A program made the translations under genes and the position numbers. Under the pieces are notes generated by a model, which was not told the DNA's origin, ran no database searches, and worked only from the letters and a program-made list of their open reading frames with translations. From assembly GCA_029204225.1 (NCBI GenBank), contig CM055109.1:34077232-34141231 (forward strand): DNA of 64,000 nucleotides, given 5' to 3'. Each line of letters opens with the position of its first letter. Position 1 is the stretch's first letter. This document shows, in pieces, positions 52,711 to 62,979 of the stretch. Source of the stretch: Diphasiastrum complanatum (taxonomy: Eukaryota > Streptophyta > Lycopodiopsida > Lycopodiales > Lycopodiaceae).

Positions 52711-53580
52711 TCAACAAACTTTAAGTACAGAAAGCTTTGATCTAAATTTATCAAACTTTTCTCCAGTAAGTGGCTTAGTGAAAATATCAACTAGTTGTTC
52801 TTCTGTGCTACAATGAACAACATGAATTTCACGACTCAGCAGCCTCTCACGTATGAAGTGATACTGAATCTCAATGTGTTTAGTTCTCGCATGGAACACT
52901 GGATTTTTTGCTAGCTGAATGCCACTCTGACTGTCGCTATGTAAAGTCGTGGGATTTTTCTGCTTCATGCCAATTTCTTCCAAGATTTGTCTCAACCATA
53001 TAGCTTCTTGTGCAGCACTACACATTGCCTTATACTCTACTTCTATGGTGGAAAGAGCAATTGTACTTTGCTTCTTACTAGACCAGGAAAAGCAACTACC
53101 ACAAAACTGAAATATATATCCTGTGGTGGATCTACGATCATCATAGTCACCTCCCCAGTCCGCATCCACATAGCCACACAACTCAGGTAAACCATCATGC
53201 TTCCTGTAAATCAAGCCATACTTTGAAGTGCCTTTCACATAACGCAAAATGCGTTTAGCTGCCTTCCGATGCGTTTCCGTAGGTGCTACCATGAACTGAC
53301 TTACAATACCAACAGCATAGCATATATATGGTCTAGTCGTGGTAAGGTAAATCAAGCTCCCTACTAACTGTCTATATAGCATAGCATCAAATGATTGTGA
53401 CTCATCAAGCTTAGAAAGCTTTTTACCTGGTTCAATAGGAGTGTTTACTGGTTTGCAATCCTGCAACCTAAACCTGTGCAGCAACTCTTTGAAATACTTC
53501 ACCTGTGTTAAACCCACTGCATGTCCTTTTTGCCACACTTCTACTCCAAGGCAGTAATGCATCAGGCTGAGATCTGTCAT
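52711..53580 (-). CDS. Element B: RT C-terminus and RNase H
   Basis: Contains MTDLSLMHYCLGVEVWQKG, VNTPIEPGKKL, LVGSLIYLTTTRP, CGYVDADWGGDYDDRRST, SSKKQSTIALSTIEVEY (usual SSTEAEY changed), HARTKHIEIQYHFIRE and QLVDIFTKPL, that is the end of RT and the whole RNase H. It lies in the same frame as the upstream pol, separated only by one TAA at about 53,583. Confidence 0.92.
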   Translation of the reverse strand: MTDLSLMHYCLGVEVWQKGHAVGLTQVKYFKELLHRFRLQDCKPVNTPIEPGKKLSKLDESQSFDAMLYRQLVGSLIYLTTTRPYICYAVGIVSQFMVAPTETHRKAAKRILRYVKGTSKYGLIYRKHDGLPELCGYVDADWGGDYDDRRSTTGYIFQFCGSCFSWSSKKQSTIALSTIEVEYKAMCSAAQEAIWLRQILEEIGMKQKNPTTLHSDSQSGIQLAKNPVFHARTKHIEIQYHFIRERLLSREIHVVHCSTEEQLVDIFTKPLTGEKFDKFRSKLSVLKVC

Positions 53581-53586
53581 CTCAAA

Positions 53587-56229
53587 TTATTCCATGAGGT
53601 CTTTCTTGATCATGTCTATCATCTCTTGATTATTTCCCGTAATAATCAAGTCATCAACATAAAGAGCAATCAAAGCAACCATACCATCAAAGCATAAGAC
53701 ATATAGATTTGGATCAGAATGTGTTCTCACCATCACCTTTGAACGAAAGTAGGCATCAATCCTGCTATACCACGCACGTGGTGCTTGTTTAAGACCATAA
53801 AGTGCTTTCTTCAAGCGACATACTTTATTTTCCTGTCCTTTCGTTACAAAGCCTTCAGGTTGATCCATGAACACTTCTTCTTCTAACTCACCATTTAGAA
53901 AAGCAGATTTCACATCCATCTGATGCAAAGGCCAACCAAAATGTGAAGCTAAAGCAATAAGTAGACGTAGAGTATTCCACTTACAAACCGGCGCAAAGGT
54001 CTCCTCATAGTCGATGTCTTTATTTTGTGCGTACCCTTTGATCACCAATCTTGCTTTTTGCTTTGCTATACTTCCATCTACATGGTACTTAGTCCTGTAT
54101 ACCCATTTGAAACCAATGGGTTTCTTGCCAACTGGTGGTTCTACTAAGTCCCATGTGCTATGCTTAGCAATTGACTCCATCTCCTCTCCCGTGGCCTTGA
54201 CCCAAATGTCATCATCCTTCGCTTCACCATAAGTCGAAGGTTCTTTGCTTTGAATAATGCTAGATAAAAGAGCATAATTTGCTTCATACCTTTCAGGTAG
54301 TATCTTCTCTCTTGTTGATCTTCGTAGCTCTCCCTGGTTAGATGATCCTGGAAAGTCATCTATGTCGCGGCTCTCCATCAATCTCTCAAACCACTTAGGG
54401 AGCTTTCTGTCAGGTGATCGGCTTCCTCGTGAAAATGTATCCCACGGTACATCCTTCTCCTTGTGTTTGTCACCTGCAACTTCAATCCTTCTTGCACCAA
54501 AAGGTTTGTCCCTACCTCTCCAACCTGTTTCTTGAGGTTGAGTAGTAGTATCTTGAGATGTATCCTCATGTTCATCACTCGGAAGGTCAATGAATGGATC
54601 ATCATCAGGTGGTATCCTCACTATACCATCTTTCCCACTGGATGTGTCTATCTTCTTAGCATCCTTGTCTTCATACATCTTGGATTCATCAAAGATAACA
54701 TCACGACTTATATGGATTTTGTTTTCGACTGGATCAAAACATCTATAGCCCTTCACACGATCATCATATCCTAGGAATATGCACTTGATAGCTTTTACAT
54801 CAAATTTACGTCTCTCTTCCTTAGGAATGTGTACAAAGGCCTTACATCCAAAGATTCGCAAGTGGTTCACCTTTGGCTTCTTCTTCGTGAATGCTTCCTC
54901 ATGTGTTATCTTTGGTATGGCAATGGTAGGACCTCTATTTTGAAGATAGACTACCGTGCTACATGCTTCTGACCAAAAATCTTTTGGTAGTTTCATATCA
55001 GCTAGCATAGATCTGGCACTTTCCACAATCATACGATTTTTGCGCTCAGCTACACCATTGAGAGCAGGAGTATGAGCTTGTGTAAATTGTCTTTTAATCC
55101 CGCATTGATCACAAAGATCATTGAAGTCATTAGACTTATACTCACCTCCACTATCTGATCTTAGGACTTTGATCTTCCTACCTGTCTGATTTTCGACCAA
55201 TGCTTTGAAGCTTTTGAAGTTATCAAATGCATCTGATTTCTTCTTCAAGAAGTAGATCCACGTCTTACGTGACATATCATCAATAAAGGTCATGAAATAG
55301 AAGGCTTTACCTAAGGACATGGTCCTCATAGGTCCGCATAATGTGTGGATTAAATCCAGGATGTTCTTTGCTCTTGCAATACCCCCTTTATTGAACTTCT
55401 CTCGATGCTGCTTCCCATATACACAAGATTCGCACATCAATTTCAAGTGAACTTCTATGGTAGGCAATCCTATTACCATCTCCAATTTTCTCATCAAACT
55501 GAGGCTTCCCAAGTTCAAGTGACCAAGCCTCTTGTGCCACAACTCAGTTTGCGAAGGAATGGACAATACAAGTCCATGTTGCCCCTTGATTGTAGCATTC
55601 AACCTGTACAATTTTGTATTGGGCTCTCTTACTCTATCCGCAATAACTTTGAACTTTTGGTTCGCATCCTTCACAAAGCAACGATCATGGGCGAATTCTA
55701 CTTTCAACTTTCGATCAGTAATGACACCAACAGAAAGTAAATTTTTTTTCAAGCCTAGTACGTAAAGTACCTCCCTGATCATCCTACTTTTGCCATCAGG
55801 TAGTTGGATTGAAACGGTGCCTATCCCCTTGATCATGCACACCTCACCATTTGCTTGTGAAACAGATGTTCCATTATCCAACACCTTCAAACTACTGAAC
55901 CAATTCTTGTTACCTGTCATGTGTCTTGTGGCTCCTAAGTCAATATACCATGCTTGATCATCTTGATTAGATGACAATGCAGACATGAAGATTCTAGAGT
56001 CTTCAATCTCACCCTCATCGACAAGGTTACCTGCTTGTTTTGGTTTCCCCTTGCCTTGTTCCACCAGGTTTGCGACATTCACTCTTCCAATGGCCCTTTT
56101 TACCACAATGGAAGCACTTGTCTTTCTTCTTAGTTTTGCTGGAAGATCCCTCATCCTCCTGAGACTTGGCAAATTGCTGCTTAGACTTCTTCTTGCCTTT
56201 GTCCTTGCCTTGTTTTTGACGTGTCGCAA
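53587..56229 (-). CDS. Element B: protease, integrase and most of RT (880-codon frame)
   Basis: From about 56,030 downstream the frame carries protease (WYIDLGATRHMT), integrase (LWHKRLGHLNLGSLS, IDDMSRKTWIYFL, LRSDSGGEY, ALNGVAERKNRM with the catalytic Glu intact, CIFLGYDDRVKGYRCFDP) and RT (KARLVIKGYAQ, MDVKSAFLNGELEEEVFM, LYVDDLIITGN). The first about 60 codons are gag read in the wrong frame, so the methionine at 56229 is not a real start. The protease motif is DLGA instead of DSGA or DTGA, so it is probably inactive. LTRs nearly match, but the coding region is dead. Confidence 0.9.
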   Translation of the reverse strand: MRHVKNKARTKARRSLSSNLPSLRRMRDLPAKLRRKTSASIVVKRAIGRVNVANLVEQGKGKPKQAGNLVDEGEIEDSRIFMSALSSNQDDQAWYIDLGATRHMTGNKNWFSSLKVLDNGTSVSQANGEVCMIKGIGTVSIQLPDGKSRMIREVLYVLGLKKNLLSVGVITDRKLKVEFAHDRCFVKDANQKFKVIADRVREPNTKLYRLNATIKGQHGLVLSIPSQTELWHKRLGHLNLGSLSLMRKLEMVIGLPTIEVHLKLMCESCVYGKQHREKFNKGGIARAKNILDLIHTLCGPMRTMSLGKAFYFMTFIDDMSRKTWIYFLKKKSDAFDNFKSFKALVENQTGRKIKVLRSDSGGEYKSNDFNDLCDQCGIKRQFTQAHTPALNGVAERKNRMIVESARSMLADMKLPKDFWSEACSTVVYLQNRGPTIAIPKITHEEAFTKKKPKVNHLRIFGCKAFVHIPKEERRKFDVKAIKCIFLGYDDRVKGYRCFDPVENKIHISRDVIFDESKMYEDKDAKKIDTSSGKDGIVRIPPDDDPFIDLPSDEHEDTSQDTTTQPQETGWRGRDKPFGARRIEVAGDKHKEKDVPWDTFSRGSRSPDRKLPKWFERLMESRDIDDFPGSSNQGELRRSTREKILPERYEANYALLSSIIQSKEPSTYGEAKDDDIWVKATGEEMESIAKHSTWDLVEPPVGKKPIGFKWVYRTKYHVDGSIAKQKARLVIKGYAQNKDIDYEETFAPVCKWNTLRLLIALASHFGWPLHQMDVKSAFLNGELEEEVFMDQPEGFVTKGQENKVCRLKKALYGLKQAPRAWYSRIDAYFRSKVMVRTHSDPNLYVLCFDGMVALIALYVDDLIITGNNQEMIDMIKKDLME

Positions 56230-56473
56230 GTGCTTGATCGTCAGTATTTTGACGTCTAGCTTTCGCCATTTCTCATCGTTGCTCTTCCTGCATCAAGATT
56301 CATGTGAGCTCGTCAAAGGTTGGCAATCTTTCTCTTGATGCTATTCTGCTCACAAGCATCTGATAGGGTTTTGCAATGCCGCATAATGCATTGTGCACCA
56401 GCTCCACATCACGTATGCGCTCACCAATAGAATGCAATTCATCTCTCATTGTCTTGATTCTGGTCATGTACGT
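56027..56473 (-). pseudogene. Element B: gag C-terminal half and zinc knuckle
   Basis: The frame reads MTRIKTMRDELHSIGERIRD, VELVHNALCGIAKPYQMLVS, stops, then MAKARRQNTDDQALATRQ and CFHCGKKGHWKSECRK (CX2CX4HX4C). It is interrupted by two stops and shifts frame to pol near 56,060. Confidence 0.83.
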
Positions 56474-57517
56474 CTAAATGTGCTCTCCTTGATCCATGCG
56501 GGCACTATTCAACTTTGACTTCAGAAACATGATTCTTGACGAATTTGACGTCTCGAACTGCTCCTTTAGCACATCCCATGCATGTCTGGGTGTAATAGCA
56601 TCACAAATGTGGGTAATGATGTGATCCTTCACTGACAAGTTAATGAAGGTCAAAGCTTTCCTCATCTTTTTGTCGATTTGTTGCTGGGTAGCAGCAACAT
56701 CTTCTTCTGATTCGTTGTCTCGAAGTGGGTCAACAATAGACACACCTGAGCCAGAAGCTCGGACTGTCGTGTCAACGGCAGGTGATGAGGGTTCTTCTTG
56801 AGCAACATCCTTGCCTTTGAGGTCGACAAACTGATCCTCGATGAAGACTGTATCCCAGCTATACAAGATTTGCTGGGTATCAGGATCATACAGCTTATAA
56901 GTATTATCAGATGAAGTATATCCGATCAGGATGGTCTTGAGACCTTGGAAGTCCAATTTCTTCCTCGTGTCTTTTGGGATCTGTGCGTAGGCATTGCACC
57001 CAAACACTCTTAGGTTTTCCAAAGAAGACTTAGAGCCTATCCACACCTCGTGGGGTGTCTTGTTTGAGAGGGCCTTGGTCGAACATCTGTTTTGGATGTA
57101 AACTACAGTGGAGACAGCTTCAGCCCAAAATCTCTTAGGCAACGATGCATGCGATAGCATACATTTGGCAGATACAACCAGAGTACGGTTCTTCCTCTTG
57201 GGTAAGCCATTAGATTGAGGACTGTAAGGAGTGATGAATTGATGCTCAATGCCTTGGCTCTGGCAGTACTCCTTAAACTCGATAGAGATATATTCTCCAC
57301 CTTTGTCTGACCTGAGGGCCTTAATCGTCCTTCCAGTCTCCTTCTCTACACGCTCCTTGAAGATTCTAAAGCAGTTGAAGGCTTCTGATTTCTTCTTTAT
57401 AAAATATACCATGGTTCTTCTGGAAAATTCATCAATAAAGGCTATAAAATGTTTGGCATCCTTCAGCGAAGGATTTTTCATCGGGCCACAAATATCTGAA
57501 TGTACAACATCTAGCAA
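56474..57517 (-). CDS. In-frame fusion: element A integrase to element B gag (347 codons)
   Basis: Residues 1 to about 255 are copia integrase of family A: VHSDICGPMKNPSL, FIDEFSRRTMVYFIKKKSEA, LRSDKGGEYISIEFK, NGLPKRKNRT, FWAEAVSTVVYIQNR, LENLRVFGCNAYAQIPKDTR, ILIGYTSSDNTYKLYDP. After a linker (ASGSGVSIVDPLRDNESEED) it passes at about 56,700 into gag of element B (QQQIDKKMRKALTFINLS, HAWDVLKEQFETSNSSRI). The catalytic glutamate position (NG-x-x-E-R) is K, so the integrase is dead. The fusion frame is open across the junction, which is unusual between two independent elements. Confidence 0.85.
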   Translation of the reverse strand: MLDVVHSDICGPMKNPSLKDAKHFIAFIDEFSRRTMVYFIKKKSEAFNCFRIFKERVEKETGRTIKALRSDKGGEYISIEFKEYCQSQGIEHQFITPYSPQSNGLPKRKNRTLVVSAKCMLSHASLPKRFWAEAVSTVVYIQNRCSTKALSNKTPHEVWIGSKSSLENLRVFGCNAYAQIPKDTRKKLDFQGLKTILIGYTSSDNTYKLYDPDTQQILYSWDTVFIEDQFVDLKGKDVAQEEPSSPAVDTTVRASGSGVSIVDPLRDNESEEDVAATQQQIDKKMRKALTFINLSVKDHIITHICDAITPRHAWDVLKEQFETSNSSRIMFLKSKLNSARMDQGEHI

Positions 57518-57957
57518 TCCTCTAGCAATGTGCTGATGGCTTGATTTAAAAGGTTTCCTAGTCTATTTACCAACTAGACAGTCTTGACAGATAGGTAACT
57601 CGACTCTTTCGCGAGGATAGTCGAGATCAAGAACAATAGATTGTCTAGACATTCGTTATACAACAGCACGATTTAAATGACCAAGTCTATAATGCCAAAG
57701 TAAACCTTTATTTGAATGAATTGAAGTACTGAGAGCCTGACTAGAGGCAGAAAAGCAATGACTCAATTTGTACAAGTATCCATGTCTCTTTCGGAGTGCT
57801 CGAATCTTGTCTATCCTATCAACTACTTTACATTGATCACATTCGAATTCTACTTTGTGTCCTAGATCTGTGATTATGCTTACAGAGAGTAGATTCGTAG
57901 ATAAATTTGGTACATAAAGGACTTTAGAGAGTAGCTTAGACTGATCACTAGCAAAGT

Positions 57958-58975
57958 TTACAGTGCCTTCACCTTTAATAGCCTGTGTGCCATTTCAAGG
58001 TGGACATATTTCTGGGTACTGTAAGGTGTATAGGACTCGAAACAACCAATGAGGCTAGTCATATGTTGAGTGGCTCCGGAATCCAAGAACCAAGAACTGT
58101 CGCCAGATGTTTCTTGATGGCTGGTCATGAAGGCATCATGATTCGCTTCTTGAATAGGCTGTGGAGTTTCTGCAACTGCATTTGCCACTTGATTCGATTG
58201 CCCCTTGCTGTTCTTCTTTGCTTGAAGTATTTGGCAGTCTTGTATTTCGTGGTTGTTTCATTTGCAGTATCTGCAGAACAGCTTTTTCTTTGTCTACGTA
58301 TTTGATTGTTCCTTGTGCTGAGCTGGTTTTTGGTCTGGCTTTGATTGTTTTGGGCCTTTTTTCTTCTTCTGCTTTGTCATGCTCTTGTTGGTGTACAAGG
58401 CATGAGAATCAGCTGAGGAACTTGAGGCTTTGTTCTTCCGCGTGTCTTCCTACAACAACATAGTAATGACTCTCGAAAGAGTCAATTCTGGATGAGTCAT
58501 GATGATCATCACCCAGCTGTCATAAGAGCTTGGCAAGCTTGTAAGCAGTTGCATCACTACGTCTTGATCGTCAATGACAAATCCGACATCAGTCATCTGT
58601 CTTAGCAGGTTCTTGAATTGATTAATGTGATTCTGCAAAGATCACCATTCGTCATCTTGAGGGAGTAGAATTTCTTCCCGAGATGTAGCTTGCATTGAAA
58701 GCTATATCTCGCACTTCATATAGTGTGCTCAAGATGTCCCAGACTTCTTTCGATGTCTGAGCCTCGGATACATGGCCGATCTGGGTATCCGTGATGTTGA
58801 GGATGATCAACGCGAAAGCCTTTCCGTCCTTCAACTTCCATCTGGCGATTGCTGCGTCGTCTGCATCAGGTTTCCCTTTTGAACCCGTAACAACGTCATG
58901 CAATTCTTTAGCCATTAGTATAGTTTTCATCTTAAATTTTCACAGATGGTAATTGGCTCCATCAAGCTTGTCCAT
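57958..58975 (-). pseudogene. Element A: gag, zinc knuckle, protease
   Basis: MDKLDGANYHL (58975) then a stop in place of the expected W, KMKTILMAKELHDVVTGSKG, KPDADDAAIARWKLKDGKAF; a frameshift near 58.65 kb to INQFKNLLRQMTDVGFVIDD and QDVVMQLLTSLPSSYDSWV; then zinc knuckle CRYCK-x-NNHEIQDC (~58,255) and protease WFLDSGATQHMT (~58,090). Protease active-site residues are normal. Several stops. Confidence 0.85.
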
Positions 58976-59148
58976 GATAGGACTGGCTTTCCCTTGGGAA
59001 ATCATGTGGAAGAATTAGTCTAAGTGATAGGAGAAACTATCAGTGACTTAAGTATGAAAATCTGATACTAAAAATACATAACAAGAAAACAATTACTTTA
59101 TCGACTAGTAGAGTCTTGTACTATGGAAGCTTATCAAGCTATGAAAAT

Positions 59149-59161
59149 AGCTCTGATACCA
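59149..59161 (-). promoter_or_regulatory. Primer binding site of element A
   Basis: Minus strand TGGTATCAGAGCT immediately after the LTR end (...CTCCAACA), complementary to the 3' end of initiator Met tRNA. Confidence 0.9.
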
Positions 59162-60105
59162 TGTTGGAGAGAGGGAGATGAAGAGAGTTGAGGAAGGTGT
59201 CATATTTTAGAAACGAAAAGTTAGCTCAGAGGGGTAAGACGAACACGAACAAGAAACGAAACACGAATGAGAAACGAACTCGAACAAAAATTGTTCGTGC
59301 ACAGTGGAATGAGCTATGCGACTCTCTCCGTAAGCATGACTACGCCTATCAGAACAAACATAACATTAGTGATGGAAATCACGGTCGTTCTTGATTACGT
59401 AGCCAAACATTAATAAACAAAGCGCCAGAAGAATAATTTGTCGCGAATAGCTAGACAAATTATGTGTCATGAATGATTTGCGAAGAGCTAGACAGTGCTC
59501 GACTGATAATTAGTCACGAAACATTCACGAAAGACAAGACTAAATGTTAGTCGTCTATTACCAGAAAGAGCAACTAGAAAGATCAGACAAAATGAATAAT
59601 AAGCATAGCAATATTAACACAAATCTGAACGCAGAACAAAGAACTGTATCAGATTAAGTATATCAAGTATACATGTCAATAATGCGGTAGATCACAAGAC
59701 AATAGCGGACGACACCGGATGCCCTATGAAGCTTATACAATCTGTAATGGAATGAAATCTTATTACTGACAAATTAAAGAATCAATGCACAAAGCATCTA
59801 CTTTTGTCTATCTCTAATAATCTTCTCTTCTTCGTTCTCTCTCACGTATTTCCTTATTAATAAATACGCAAATGGTATTCAATATATACATAATGTTACA
59901 GGTGTGTAGATGACGAAAGTACAAGGTGGATGTGCTGTCTGTAGGAGATGTGGGTGGCTGCAGTCGTTTTCCAGTCTGTTAGCGCAGTCGCATGTGCGTG
60001 AAGAAAGTGTGACATCAGCCTTTGCTTTTTGTCTTTTCATCGCCTGTGAGAATTTGCATGTTAATATGCAGACTACGCGACAACGTGAGTAAATGTGCAG
60101 CATGA
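59162..60105 (-). repeat. 5' LTR of element A
   Basis: The coding-strand 3' end is ...CTCTCTCCAACA, adjacent to the primer site. It extends to about 60.08-60.1 kb, beyond which plus-strand RNase H sequence begins. It matches 1-655 in the opposite orientation. The upstream terminus is not precisely fixed. A TATA-like tatatatt lies at about 59,881-59,890 (minus-strand sense). Confidence 0.75.
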
Positions 60106-60490
60106 ATGGAGGCAGATTAAAAATGGGATTTAGGTGACTAGAGGAAATAAATCCAACGTGGCTACCTATGATTTTTGGTAGGAGGACTCATTTCATGGAA
60201 TAGTCGAAAGCAGAAATGCATTTCTTTGTCTTCTACAGAGTCTGGATATGTTGCAGCCACCTCTATAGTGAAGGAAATCATTTGGCTCAGAAGCATGTTG
60301 ATTTATGCAACTTATTAAACTTCGTTCAAGATCCTAGGAGTTAAGCTTAAGGAGGAGTGTTGGAGTTAATATTCACTCCTATGTTGGATTATTCTCCTGA
60401 TTATCGACTTATCAATCTGTTAATCATCATCCACTTATTATCCAGTTTTGTAGTTTTATGCATGTTTCTACACAGTCTGTAGAATACTAG
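60106..60490 (+). pseudogene. Element C piece 1: copia RNase H end, purine tract, LTR start
   Basis: Plus strand carries a degenerate RNase H (ADxKWDLGD, RK-x-x-x-GYL, LVGGLISWNSRKQKCISLSS, TESGYVAATSIVKEIIWLRS), then aaggaggag and an LTR start TGTTGGAGTTAATATTC at about 60359. The LTR is cut after about 125 bp at 60.48 kb. Confidence 0.8.
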
Positions 60491-60492
60491 CT

Positions 60493-61440
60493 ATGGATAA
60501 AGAGTATTTATCTCTTATCAAGAACCAGACATGGACTATTGTCGAATTACTTGCCAACAGAAATGTAGTTGATTGCAAATGGTTGTTCAAAATCAAGTAC
60601 GAGGCCATGGACATATCGATCGAAGAAAGGCTCAACTTGTCGCCAGAGGATTTTCTCGAGTATAGAGCGTCGACTACACTGAGACCTTCAATCCAGTAGT
60701 TAAACATTCTTCTGTCAGACTTCTATTGTCATTTGTTGCTGCAGCAGATTTACATCAAATGGATGTACAAACAACATATCTTAATGGAGCTATCGAAGAA
60801 GACATTTACATGTTGCAACCTGAAGGTTACAAAATCGAAGATAAACGCAATCATGTGTGTAAACTCCATAAAGCACTTTATGGCTTGAAGCAATCTGCTC
60901 GAGCATGGTTTCAAAGGATCAATATTTTCCTTATTGATCACGACTACACACCAAGATCTTCAAATTTGAATGTCTACTGCAAGTCAGTGCAACATTCCTT
61001 TATCATTATCACTTCGTATGTGGATGACACATTGCTTTTTAGCAACAATATCGATCTGATAAAAGAAACTAAGACAACGCTATCTTTTAAATTCGACATG
61101 ACCGATCTGGGCGAAGCTCATTACTGTCTAGGTATTCAAATCCAAAGAGACAGAAAACAGAAGTGGATCTATATTTCTTAGCAAAGATACATTCACAATG
61201 TCTTAATCAGATATAATCTGGTGAATTGCAAATTAGCTCTCTCACCAGTGGACCTAGGACTCAAGATGTCAAAGGACCAATGTCCCCAAACAATCGAAGG
61301 AACAGATGCGTTAGTATCCTTATCATTTGATTAATAAGATCTCTTATGTACGCGATGATCTATACCAAACCAGACCCTCCCATGTTTGCCATCGCAAAAC
61401 TGCTTGAAACTTCTGTCTTAGGCTAAGAATAGTATGCCGA
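60493..61440 (+). pseudogene. Element C piece 2: copia reverse transcriptase
   Basis: MDKEYLSLIKNQTWTIVELL, a broken linker, then MSFVAAADLHQMDVQTTYLN with GAIEEDIYMLQPEGYK, LHKALYGLKQSARAWF, SYVDDTLLF (catalytic YVDD at about 61,015-61,025), FDMTDLGEAHYCLGIQIQRD, then a stop at 61,181 and further RT-RNase H linker (KQRYIHNVLIRYNLVNC, ISYVRDDLYQTRP). It lies downstream of RNase H and LTR, the reverse of element order, so the two C pieces are rearranged. Confidence 0.85.
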
Positions 61441-62691
61441 GGCCAACAGTGATGTCAAAAGCTGAAAATAATGACCTGCACTTTTTTTCTTACCAGGCCA
61501 CTCGTCGCTTTTCCACCAATTTGAAAGCCAAATCGGCGTCGCCTTCCGAAATGCACTCAGTCGTCAACTCCCAACAACGTGCCCAGTGGAATGGTGAAAT
61601 CACGTCTGGCGTACTCCAAACACTTTCTCTGTTGCAATCACTCTGTTTTGCTATATTGTACTTGCAGGTACAGTCTGGGTGCCCTTTGTTTGGAGGTTAT
61701 AGCCTTTCGTTTGGGTCAAAACGAGCAAAGGACCCAAAAATAGGGACTTTTCTAGTTCTTGAACTGTTTCTTCACAATGAAGAAACTTCACTCTTCACTT
61801 GTGAAGGGACTCAACTCAAGTTTCAGTATGAGAATTTTTAATGAATGTGAAGGCCAGAATGCACTTCACTTCTTCAAGGTCCTGTTCAAAGCTCATCCAA
61901 TGGCTGAACCAAATCTTGTGGTCCAAATTTCTTTCCCATCACCGGTTCTGGACTGTCGATTCATTTGACACCTCATCCAGAGGTTCAAACTGCATCTGGA
62001 CATTGAACCATGCTCCTATAGTCGCTATGGTCTTCGAGACACTATGCTGACTATTGCGTTGGGCGCGCGAACAGCCCGCGACCTCCCTGCCTGCGGCCGC
62101 GCCTCCCTTCTCTGAAAATTGTCAGATCAAACTCTCTTGTGGATCGTTTTGAGCACGATCTGAGGCCTGGAGCAGGGTCGCCCTACTGAATCCAAGACTG
62201 TAGAGTGTTCAATCAGGAAATTTCATAGAGAAACGGTGATTTTAGCTCAACTTGACAAAGTGGCTTTTTTCACTTTTTACCGCAAATCTGCTAGGTTAAC
62301 TGTATGGAGACAAATCTCTGACATAAACCTCAGAATCTCTCCATGGTTGGTTGACAATGTGATTATCTTCCTTCCTGTCCTTACGGCATCCAAAACGGTG
62401 GGCAAACAGCGAAGAAATCACCAGTTATGTATAAAAACCGTAACCCCAAGCCCGGTTTCAATTTTCAGCTGGCTTCAAAATTGTCAAATTTTCACCAAAT
62501 TTTTTCTTGTCTGATGCTATGCATAGGCTAATAATCCCTCTGCTGAGCTTAGCAAGCCTCTATAAATTAGAAACCGTGCACCAGTGCTTTTCTTTCCGTC
62601 TTCGACCCGCCGTAAGACCCCGAACTCTCAGAAGACAGTTCTCCCGAAGCTCTCTTCAACGACAACATTGTACTGTGTACACTCCCTGTAC
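61441..62691. other. Probable leader of element B, with no recognised coding
   Basis: Lies between the element C fragment and B's primer site. On B's strand this should be leader and gag N-terminus, but I cannot see gag. A 135-codon plus-strand frame (61434-61841) has no similarity. The segment near 62,065-62,110 is locally very GC-rich (gcgcgcgaacagcccgcgac). Either B has an unusually long leader or part is another insertion. Confidence 0.45.
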
Positions 62692-62704
62692 GGCTCTGAT
62701 ACCA
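62692..62704 (-). promoter_or_regulatory. Primer binding site of element B
   Basis: Minus strand TGGTATCAGAGCC directly adjoining the 5' LTR, initiator-Met-tRNA type. It fixes the inner LTR boundary at 62705. Confidence 0.9.
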
Positions 62705-62979
62705 ACTTAGTATTCGCTTTGCACAAGAACACAGATCATGCTACATAGTAACACAGACAGAAAACACTCTCCACAACAAGCTCACATAGCAACTATATTT
62801 CTCAAAATGAAATTACACTGTACATATAGCTATTCACTCAGGCAACCCATGCATGACCCAGGTTGTCGTTGGCGAGATGCATGTCCCGTCGACTTGCCTC
62901 GTGGCGAGACCAACTAATCCTTATCCACCGATAGGACCCACAGTACAATAACACAGTGATTCTAACTTTAATTCTAACT
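62705..62979 (-). repeat. 5' LTR of element B (275 bp)
   Basis: Matches 52379-52657. The outer end (ctaact, 62979) is followed directly by the AAAAC target duplication. The inner end (acttag) adjoins the primer site. Both LTR copies share these same unusual termini. Confidence 0.92.

Larger units (their letters stand above)
56700..60105 (-). mobile_element. Nested copia element A: 5' LTR to integrase, truncated
   Basis: Minus strand: 5' LTR (59162 to about 60105), primer site (59149-59161), gag from the ATG at 58975, zinc knuckle, protease and integrase, stopping in the integrase-RT linker at about 56.7 kb. RT, RNase H, polypurine tract and 3' LTR are missing, so there is no second terminus and no target duplication to prove where it inserted. 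Confidence 0.85.
52379..62979 (-). mobile_element. Copia element B, complete ends, with nested elements inside
   Basis: LTRs at 52379-52657 and 62705-62979 and perfect AAAAC target duplications define the insertion (10,601 bp). On the minus strand: 5' LTR, primer site (62692-62704), leader region, then foreign copia sequence (about 56.7-61.4 kb), then B's own gag (from about 56.7 kb), pol and 3' LTR. LTR ends are AGTTAG...CTAAGT on the coding strand rather than TG...CA. B's coding region has a frameshift between gag and pol near 56,060 and an in-frame stop in RT at about 53,583. Confidence 0.9.

Noticed and set aside
61434-61841. 135-codon plus-strand open frame
   Set aside because: No recognisable similarity, lies in the probable leader of element B, and composition is ordinary.
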